Positions 54,975 through 64,000 of a DNA stretch of 64,000 bases are shown one piece after another. The notes under the pieces are model-generated. The model was given only the letters and a program-made list of their open reading frames with translations. It had not been told where the DNA came from and did no database searches. Each line of letters opens with the position of its first letter. Positions within the stretch are counted from its first letter, which is position 1. A program made the position numbers and the translations under genes. The DNA comes from Hydractinia symbiolongicarpus (lineage: Eukaryota > Cnidaria > Hydrozoa > Anthoathecata > Hydractiniidae). Where the stretch lies: NCBI RefSeq assembly GCF_029227915.1, contig NC_079878.1, positions 17,358,001 to 17,422,000 of the forward strand. The letters run 5' to 3'.

Positions 54975-56088
54975 AGGTGGATACACATCCATACACCAAT
55001 AGAAATAATGATTGGGCTAAATACTCTCCTGCGAAATGACATATCAATAGTCCTAAAGCAGACCAAAGGTAAGACTTTTCACTTTAAACTATACAAGCAG
55101 TGAGGTTGGGTGCACCAATAAAATCCATATTCTTGAGAAATGCCCTCTAATGACACACATCGTACATGATATCATTCACTGTATGACATTATTCTGAATA
55201 ATTTCGTTTCCTTTAAACGATTATGAAGAAATACCCTGCCACACCAATGTATCTTCAACCGTTTGTCAAAACTGATCATATGCATGATCTTGATCAGTGT
55301 TTGAAGCAAAATTTTAAAGGGTTATCACCTTAACCATTCGTTAAAGTCATATAACCCTATACAATATTTTCATCAGAATTTTAAACTCTACACAAAATGC
55401 GGCGAATTAACAAATTTATAAAAATAATTTTTATTTATATGAAAGCGTCACTGCTGACGTCATCAAATATTCAAATGTCAAATCTTCTCTATTTTTCTTC
55501 TGCCTAAATGATTTTTCCATAAGGCGATGTGTAAGATTTCTTATTCTATTTAAAACAGGGATGTGATTAAATTGTAAAAAAAAAAAAAGGTTACTTTTAT
55601 ATCTGTCTGGAATCATATTATTCATTCACCTAAAACAACAATTAATATATCATTGCTGCAAAATTAAAAAAAAGTTTATACAATTAAAAAAAAATTAACA
55701 TCGATCTCTGTAAATCATTTAAGGCTTGCTTCCCACAACTTATCTCAAAATACTTGGGTATAGAATTAGTATTTAAGAAACCGGATTAGAGAGTACTAAG
55801 GTAAAACAAACAAGAGCAACTAAGCTAATTCCATGCAAATCCGATCGCCATCTTGAATATAAGCCTCCGCGTGAAACTGCAAACATCAAAGTAATTACAT
55901 TACAGAGTTTCATATCGCGCAGGTCTGGGCCCGAGCGAAGTGGCTTTTAGGGAAAAAGATTTAGAATTCTCGCAAAGGGTAAACACTTAGCTAGCGTTGG
56001 TACACAATTTCAAGTCATTATATTATAGTTATTTGCTGTTTACAAATCGTTTTTGTAATAATGGAAAACAAAGTATGTATAGAATAGA
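54975..56088. other. Non-coding stretch
   Basis: It contains the right partner of the direct repeat (54978-55060) and a third, shorter echo near 55100 (GAGGTTGGGTGCACCAATAA). No gene was found. Confidence 0.4.
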
Positions 56089-56325
56089 ATGGCTTATGGA
56101 ACGTCGCCTGTCCACAGAAAGTACAATACAAGTGCACAATTCAAATTATACCCATCACTGGCGGAAAAATTGAGAGTTAAACGAGAAAGAAATTTTAGTT
56201 TTGGTACAACATTAGATCCCAATCTTATCCCTCCCATTTCAGCTCCCTTGTGTCCCAAAGAGGAGTTGTATCCAATAGTCACGGCATCTATATTTAAAGA
56301 CTACTTTTATAGAAAAAAAAGGTAG
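56089..56325 (+). CDS. Unrecognised 78-codon frame
   Basis: An ATG at 56089 (AGAATGGCT) opens a proline-rich basic protein (SLAEKLRVKRERNFSFGTT, PNLIPPISAPLCPKEE). It may be the front of the relic gene at 57.4-58.3 kb. I do not recognise it. Confidence 0.22.
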   Translation: MAYGTSPVHRKYNTSAQFKLYPSLAEKLRVKRERNFSFGTTLDPNLIPPISAPLCPKEELYPIVTASIFKDYFYRKKR

Positions 56326-56749
56326 TTTAAGTCAGCAACATTAAGCTAATCCTATGTTGACAAGCAGGAAAATTGTTTCAGTAAAAACACATGTTGCAGG
56401 TGATATATTTGTTAGAGCTCTTGTTAAAAAATCATATGGTGAGTTAACAAGATCAACTTTATGATCAACTGACCGAAAAACCAATAGGCATTTCGAACAT
56501 TATACAGTAGAGGCAACGTGTAAGCAAATTACTGAAAAAGAAATAGTGTTTCACGGGGCCTTGCTGACGTCAAAATATTTAAAGGTATAATATATCCCCT
56601 TTACTTTTCTCCTAAAATGTACATGTTCATGTACATTATTTTGATCTAAGTTTCAAGCTCTTCACATGCTACGCGGGTGACAAAAATTCTAAAAAAATTT
56701 TTTATATGTATATGGACTTAACAGTGATGACCTTTCCTCTGCCTAAGTT

Positions 56750-57095
56750 GAATTTTCCACGGGTTTTATCGACTAGTCTTTTTAATGATAGCGGTATTTT
56801 GCCTGTTTGTCCGCGAAAAGCGCGTCCTGTTAAGGAAACACGAAATTCTTACATCTGCACAAAATATTAAATGCGATATATATTTACCGATATATTTTTA
56901 TTCTCCCGCGTGTATCAGTCAATTGCAACGCCTCATTTGTTTGAAAAACCAATCCGAGATTTTGCGGCCACGACAAAGGGATGTGTAAAGCAGAGTTATT
57001 ACGGCCGTTTTTAAAGTTGTGTAACGTTGACGTTGATAAGTCTGTTTTTGTCTTCTGAAAGCTTTTTGTTTTTTATATATTTTTACATGTTAAGG
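56750..57095 (+). repeat. Dispersed repeat shared with 61375-61640
   Basis: Both carry TTAATGATAGCGGTATTTTG-like words, TACGGCC.TTTTAAA and TCTGTTTTTGTCTTCT, then TATTTTTACATGTTAAG in the same order. Part of the module (GCGTCCTGTT..GAAAACACGAAAT) also recurs near 63640. Confidence 0.6.
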
Positions 57096-57380
57096 TAAAT
57101 ATGTTGTTTGTATTGTTGATCCTCTAAAATTTGCGCTGGTTATGAAATAGGTTGGGAGCTTACAGAGTCCGTGAATAACGAAAAAATTACTTTCGGCGGT
57201 GTTATAAAAATTGAAGCTCGATATCGTCGTCGTGTTCTAAATGAAAAATTCATGTCGGTTGCATTATTCATAGCATAGTGGTTGGGTTGGGTGTCTCACA
57301 TGGATATTGATTTCCGGAAAACATGCGTAGAATGTGATGGGAAGCCTAACGTGCTTTCCTGTGACGGTAGGTAGAATGGA

Positions 57381-58300
57381 ATGGGGTTCAAGAATGCATT
57401 TGTAGAACCAATAGAAATCCCGCAAGCAGACGAAGTTATTCCTATTCCTTTTAGAAGGCTTGGCAGTTGCTTTATAACATCAAAAAGTGACAATAATAGG
57501 GAATTATATCGTCCTAATCGTAGCTTATTGCACGTACGAAAAAATGTTTTAGGGGAGATCTCAGAAAAAAATCGAATAGGTGACGATGCATTATGTTTCC
57601 ATTAGGAACAATTACGCACACATTTGCCATCGATGTCCGTCGATCTTTACTGCCGCATGATATCTGATAATACCAACATAAATGAAAAAAGGCAATAGCG
57701 TCCCTTTTTAAACAGTTGTCCAACGATTCTTGTGTTGATACTCTTATACCATTCCGTGCAGTAAATATTATTATAGATTTTGAATTTGCATGTCAAGTAG
57801 GTAGGGGGACTCGCTCGTCTGTACTGGAATTTTGTTACCAGCAACAATTCTATCAAAAGGTTACAGATGTAATTATTAAGTCTTCAGAACACTCTATAAG
57901 TTGTCTTCCACGCAACGATGTGATTAATTTACCTTTGTACCCCACATCTTTTGTGAAAACAATTCATTCCTTTAAAATACAACCAGAGCAGTTATCTCCA
58001 TTTGAAGGTTCTTACAATCCAGCTGAGTTTGGACTTTGTTTTTTATTCTTTAAATTATGGGAAACAAATTCGTCAAATTAGGAAATTTTCTGCCGACTCC
58101 AGCAACTCAAGCAAATACGACGATGTCCCTATTAAAATTTGTCAAAAGTCATTTCTACAAGTGAGCAAGCAAGACATGAAATTTGTGTTCTTTTGGTTCT
58201 ACCCAATACATGGCCACTGATGTGGATTTCACGTCATACCTAGTGGTGAAGGCCGAAAAGAAGCATCTGCTTCTTTTTACATACATCTATAAGAGGCCTT
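57381..58300 (+). pseudogene. Relic of an unrecognised multi-copy gene
   Basis: 57381-57603 reads GFKNAFVEPIEIPQADEVIP, then FRRLGSCFITSKSDNNREL. 57594-57660 reads LGTITHTFAIDVRRSLLP in another frame and meets stops. 57700-58081 reads DSCVDTLIPFRAVNIIIDFE to KLWETN. The next frame continues RKFSADSSNSSKYDDV to FVFFWFYPIHG and, after a stop, CGFHVIPSGEGRKEASASF. The steady protein-like character across frame changes shows a former gene, without introns, of roughly 300 codons or more. I know no domain in it. Confidence 0.35.
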
Positions 58301-58913
58301 ATTAGATATGTTCTATGATCATGCGTGCATTTTAAGCGAATACGTCAAGAACAGAAAATCAGGATTCTACCAACACACGCGCTTTTTCATGTTTTTCACG
58401 GGTACACTCATAAGTGTACCATTGTATTTTACTTAAATTCCATTCTTGGTTTCGCGAGCGTGGTTACGTCGATTTGTGAATAGCTTCATCCATCAGATAA
58501 AAAGTTCAGTTAGATTGATGAGCCAAACATATTTCGTGTTCTATCTGCAATTTTTCATTCACCAATGGAACAAATCGAAAGAATGTAGTTTCAGAAAACG
58601 ACACAGAATTGCGTGTCTGGGGAACGAAAACTGATTAAATCAACGGCAAGTATTTGGCAATTTTACATAGAATTTAAAATATACGCCTCTCTACGAACTT
58701 CTGTCTTTGTTTCTACTCGCCTTCCTCAGTTGAATTCGAAGTGAATAAATTTAGTTTCCTCAAAAAATTATTTTTTCGTAAATTCTAACACCATTGAGTA
58801 AAAATATAAACTGTATGTATTAAATTTCCGTATGCCACAGCTCAGGTCAAAATCTAAATAAACTAACTTATATTTTAAGTTAAAAACATCAACGAAAAAT
58901 TTTTGGTCTAAAC

Positions 58914-59120
58914 AAAGTGCCCATTACGAATGATAATATGGTCTAGTATTCGATTCAGATCTTTTTCTTCTAAAAATTTGTTTTCAGTCTCTAAATTCAA
59001 CGAAACAAGACAAACAGAGTGCGCATTACGAATGATATCATGATCTTATATTCGATTCGGAATTTTTTCTTCTAAAAATTTGTTTTCAGACCCTAAATTC
59101 AACGAAACAAGGCAAACGAG
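58914..59120 (+). repeat. 102-bp tandem duplication
   Basis: ATTACGAATGATA occurs at 58923 and 59025, followed in both by CTTCTAAAAATTTGTTTTCA and AAATTCAACGAAACAAG. Two units with several substitutions. Confidence 0.75.
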
Positions 59121-59329
59121 TGGAAAATCTCTTTTTAACCCTTAGAGTACTGTTTTTTGAAAATGCCCAACTTACAAATTTAAGGTAATCTGGTGTGTCA
59201 TAGATTACTTGTTCAATTAGAGAAATCGATCTAAAACGTGTTTCAAGCGGTCTAACTTCGTGTGCATGGATGCCTTCTTGATCTGGGAATTCTCTCTCTG
59301 TTTTGCAATCGCCTAGTTTACAATTGTAA

Positions 59330-59880
59330 GCTGCTTTTATGTGTATAGATTGCTTTTTGTCTAAAATCGGGCTAATTTTCTCCTTAGTTTTGTAAATGCT
59401 TAATTTACAAAATTGAGCTAATCGCATCTGCATGGATTAATTTCTTTCTTACGTTTTCTTTGCAAAAGGTCAAAGTTGTTTAATCAGGCTAATCTTATAT
59501 GTATGGTTTGCTTTCTAATACGGGTAAATTGTCTCCTAAATGTTTTTTTTTCAAAGATCGAATTTCCTAAAAAAACCGAATTTAATGTGTATGGATTGCT
59601 TCTTAATACGGGTAAATTGTGTCCCCAATTTTGTTTTCAAAAATCGAATTTACTAAAACAACTGAATTTTATATGTATGGATTGCTTCTTAATACGGGTA
59701 AGTTATCTCCCTAAATATTTTTTTTAAAGACCGAATTTACTAAAGGAACTGAATTTCATGGATTGCTTGTATGGATTGCTTCTTAATGCGGGTAAATTAT
59801 CTCCCCAAACGTGTTTTTTTCGATTTTACTGAAACAATGTGTATGGATTGCTTTTAAATACGGGAAATTTATCCCTAAGC
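59330..59880 (+). repeat. Minisatellite, period about 87 bp
   Basis: GTATGGATTGCTTCTTAATA followed by CGGGTAAATTGTCTCC recurs at about 59500, 59588, 59675, 59769 and 59840, with older copies from 59330. Spacing varies from about 70 to 94 bp. Confidence 0.75.
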
Positions 59881-61374
59881 TTTTTGTGTGGTTAATCAAA
59901 ACAAGCTGAACTATGGATTTGTTCCCTTTTGGAAGCTTTTTCCAATATGCAAAAAAATATTACATATATATAACGTTGTACACTACCACACAAAATATTA
60001 ATTATCCAAAAGGAAATCGAATAGGAAAACATTTTGTAGGCCCTAATTATTAATTCTTGTCTATTGGACTTTAACTTTAAGATTGCAAAAACTATGGCCT
60101 GGTTGACAAATTGTCTATCTATCAATAATTTCATATTTTAAATTTGACAGAACCACCATGAATTCGTCATGCTTGATGTGAATCTAGGTCATCGCGACTT
60201 TGAGTTTCTTCACTAAAGATAAGATAAATAAAAATAGAACAAATCTTATTCGTTAATACGAAAGGGTTTCTTGAGATTGATAATGACGAACATTCGAGCA
60301 TTTCTCTAACATGAAAACAGTTAATATGTTCGGACTAACCTTCACTTGTTGTAAGGATTCTTTGTTCACGTTTTCACCATCGTTTCTGTCGGCAATATTT
60401 TTTGTCTGTTCTCTATAAACAAAAAAAAGCACAACATAGCAATGAAATTGTTATAGCCAATTTATTACTTTCTGTCACGTTGATTTTTAGATTTTTTACC
60501 TGAAAGTAATAGTGCGTGCAACCCACTACAAACATTACTTTCATATTATTTTTTTTTCAAATCAAACCTCAAATTAAATTTCAAATCTCACATCAAAGTT
60601 AATAAAAACCTACCATTGGCTGCCTAACCCAGTATTTCCTTTTTGGCATTACAGCATTTATCTTAACAAAATTACTTAAATAGTTATGTGAATGTTTTAC
60701 AAAGATTTTCCAAAAAGTTTTCTCAAATAATTATTTTTTAACATAAAAAATAAATGAATGATAAACATTCTTTTTAATTTAAACTACCACATGAAAAAAC
60801 CGTCACAAAAGTATTTTCCTTATCATGGGATATCCAAAAGTAATCAAGACCACATATTTAATTATTAAAAGCTGCAGGTTGTTGCTTTGTCAATCAAAAC
60901 ACTAATAACAAAAACCAATAATAATAAATATTACACAAATTATGTATGCAGTATCATGTACATTTAGTGTAAGGTTTATCTAAATATTTTAAATTTTTTA
61001 AAAAAACTTAATCCACGCACTTTTTTAAAGCCTTGTATCTTGTATAAATATTCAGCTAAATTTACACTGTAAAACACGATTCTTATACAAGCTGGCACTT
61101 TTTTCTTCATACAACACATCACTGCACCTAAATGAACAGAGTCACTTTAGAGAAGGATCATGCAAACATTACAGTCTTTTATGAAGTTTTTTTCCAACAA
61201 TTTTTTTACGTCCTTATCCACAGAGACTGTAAATACATTCTCAAACACATATAACATACCTGTAACACACATTATATTGCCATTACAATCTATGGAAATC
61301 TATGCATAGTTAGTTAAAAAGCCTCAATGACACTGATTCCTCTTGTGTATTTAGTGTTGGCTTACGTATTTTAA
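59881..61374. other. Non-coding stretch
   Basis: AT-rich sequence with no supportable gene, and no strong repeat by eye. Confidence 0.3.
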
Positions 61375-61640
61375 TGGTTATCGCTTCTGTTGTCCATGTT
61401 CTCCTTAATAATAGCCGTATTTTGTGTATTCAAAATGGTTGTGCGCGGCTTTTTTCAGAAAATTTTGGGAAAACCCCGCAGAACCTGATTTTTACCAACG
61501 AAGGAAAGATAAAGCAATCTGAGCTACGGCCATTTTAAAAGCTGTGGCATTGATGGTTATTCTGTTTTTGTCTTCTAAAATGTTTTTATTTTTGTTTTTT
61601 ACATATTTTTACATGTTAAGATAAACATATTCTCACGTGT
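61375..61640 (+). repeat. Dispersed repeat, partner of 56750-57095
   Basis: It shares the ordered words listed for 56750-57095. The following 61900-62040 also resembles 63000-63090 (ATAAAATTGCTGAGTATTTT / ATAAAATTACTGAGCAATTT). Confidence 0.55.
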
Positions 61641-62054
61641 TTTAGCTAAGTACAAATCTCAAACGCAACAATTTTTTGATTTTTGGCTAGGAACGAAGAT
61701 TTTTAAGGAGCATTCTACATCCACCTAGCTAGCTAGCCTTAGTTATCACTATTCAGTTTAGTATAACAGCTTTATATCCTAGCCAGTATTATTTATTTTT
61801 ATGTTAAAGTTGTGTTTATCTAGCTAGCTCCTTAGCTACTTCTGGCCAAAAAGTGAAAGTGGCCAAATGCAGTTTGGCTGCAACACAATTCTTAATTCTC
61901 ATGCTGAATGAAGTTAGGCAGCTACCATTTTATTACTGTTATAAAAACTTATGGTGCAAAATAAAATTGCTGAGTATTTTTTTTTAACTGAACATGATAA
62001 CAACAGGGGTTTCCGGGATTTTTTTTAACCAAAGTTGCGATAAAGTTTTTTGAA

Positions 62055-62281
62055 AAATAGTGCTACGCCTATTGCTTCGCAATCACAAGGTCCGTGGTTC
62101 GGTCCACAGCGCGGGCATGTTTAGCAAGTGTCTTTACTACAGCTACGGGTCAACCCATGCCATGTGAGGAAAATTGGGTAGGTAATGCCGGTGTATACTT
62201 AATGTATACATTCCGAACCAGGACCCACATTGATAACAGTGTTTCAAACACTGAAGTGGCTATATCCTGTATAAATATTCG
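62055..62281 (+). mobile_element. SINE candidate ending in a long AAT tail
   Basis: TGCTTCGCAATCACAAGGTC followed by CGTGGTTCGGTCCAC looks like the anticodon and T arms of a tRNA-derived head with a B box. About 180 bp of body and a trinucleotide tail follow. The 5' part of the head (A box) is weak. Confidence 0.5.
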
Positions 62282-63264
<983 letters not shown>

Positions 63265-63545
63265 AATATACAGGTGGAAACAAATACTACAAAGTTTGTA
63301 CAATGAAAAGTTTTCAAATCAAGTGGTAATTCAGTTGAAACAAGGCATTGATCCTGCGGATGTAAAGATTTCCTCAAAGTTGTTAGATTTAAAACCAGTG
63401 CACGCTTCCTGGATCGTTCAACTTTACCACCATTTAAGCAACGAAGCAGAAATTTCATCAACGGGTTCGATGCATCTTAATTACAAAAGCTGTTAAAAAC
63501 GCACAATCTGTTGTGGACATGTTAAAAATCCGGTTACAAGCATTT
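63265..63545 (+). pseudogene. C-terminal relic of a pogo/jerky-type (DDE_1) transposase
   Basis: The plus-strand frame reads KFSNQVVIQLKQGIDPADVK, then LKPVHASWIVQLYHHLSNEA. After a frameshift it reads FINGFDAS and TKAVKNAQSVVDML. The order Lys-Pro-x-His-Ala-x-Trp, then a hydrophobic helix, then an Ile-Asn-Gly-Phe motif and an Ala-rich end is what I recall at the C-terminus of pogo/jerky-like proteins. The catalytic domain is absent. Moderate to low certainty. Confidence 0.35.
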
Positions 63546-64000
63546 AAATTCTGTAAGAAGTGAAGGAATGCTTCTGTTGTCCTTCTTCTCTTTAATAATA
63601 GTCGTCGTCTGTCTGTCTGCCACTAAAGACGCGTCCTGTTCCGAAAACACGAAATGCGATATATAAAGGACGGGCGACCCCATGGATTCTTCCACGGGGT
63701 AATGGTTTTAAAAGGAATCCTTTGTCACTTGTGTATGACCGCTCTCCACCGCGAGCGTATATCCCACTGGCTCAGCCCCTGGCAACCTGTATGGTACCGC
63801 CAAAGTACACAAGCTTAAAACAGACGACGTTGCCGATTTACCTCTCAGATCAATCATCTCAAAGGTTGGAACGGCATCATCATTATTATAAAAATCGCTG
63901 AATGTTTTAAGGGGGCTGGCAGCACATTATAAAAAGTCGAAATATGATGTAAATCTTTTAAAAAGTGCCAGCACCCCTAAAATTTCTAGTGTTTATCATA
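63546..64000. other. Non-coding window end
   Basis: It begins with a module shared with 56750-57095 (TTTAATAATAGTCGTC, ACGCGTCCTGTTCCGAAAAC). CCCCATGGATTCTTCCACGG forms a small inverted patch. No gene was found. Confidence 0.35.

Overview
This is eukaryotic nuclear DNA that is AT-rich, gene-poor and full of mobile elements. It has no operons, rRNA, functional tRNA or CRISPR. Several things point to a marine invertebrate, most likely a cnidarian and perhaps a hydrozoan: the mix of RTE-like and CR1-like LINEs, an ISL2EU transposon, a Polinton/Maverick, several MITE families, tRNA-derived SINEs, and the style of the relic genes. This is inference from family resemblance; no marker gene proves it.

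Layout. 1-3.0 kb: an RTE-like LINE on the minus strand, split by a 1.27-kb hAT-like element. 3-16 kb: mostly non-coding repeats and MITEs, with one probable host exon at 7.2-7.4 kb. 16.2-19.3 kb: a nearly full RTE-like LINE with one internal stop. 19.4-26 kb: dispersed and tandem repeats and a SINE pair. 26.0-28.9 kb: a broken gene of an unnamed, probably DDE-type, transposase family. 29.9-31.1 kb: a second hAT-like non-autonomous element. 32.6-32.9 kb: a probable host first exon. 33.1-36.9 kb: an ISL2EU element with terminal repeats and AT target duplications, carrying convergent SWIM-YqaJ nuclease and THAP-DDE transposase genes, both damaged. About 37.6-50.1 kb: a decayed, compact Polinton/Maverick-like element. 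52-64 kb: LINE and YqaJ relics, a piggyBac-like MITE, minisatellites, a SINE with a 199-bp AAT tail and a pogo-like relic.

The Polinton-like element is the most interesting system. In order it has a small helical protein, protein-primed family B DNA polymerase, a zinc-cluster protein, two or three unrecognised proteins including membrane-anchored ones, a small tail-anchored protein, [a CR1-like LINE insertion], a short hydrophobic protein, an FtsK/HerA-type ATPase, a coiled-coil membrane protein, a BRO-N protein and, convergently, a DDE integrase. Polymerase and integrase would replicate and insert the element; the ATPase is normally the DNA-packaging motor. I find no major capsid, penton or adenain-like protease gene, and after subtracting the LINE only about 8.4 kb remains. 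Three gene borders carry hairpins. Polymerase, ATPase, BRO and one small membrane gene have frameshifts or stops; the integrase has lost its first catalytic Asp and its N-terminus, where a doubly truncated RTE LINE begins. The copy is therefore dead, but its gene set may describe a small capsid-less Polinton lineage.
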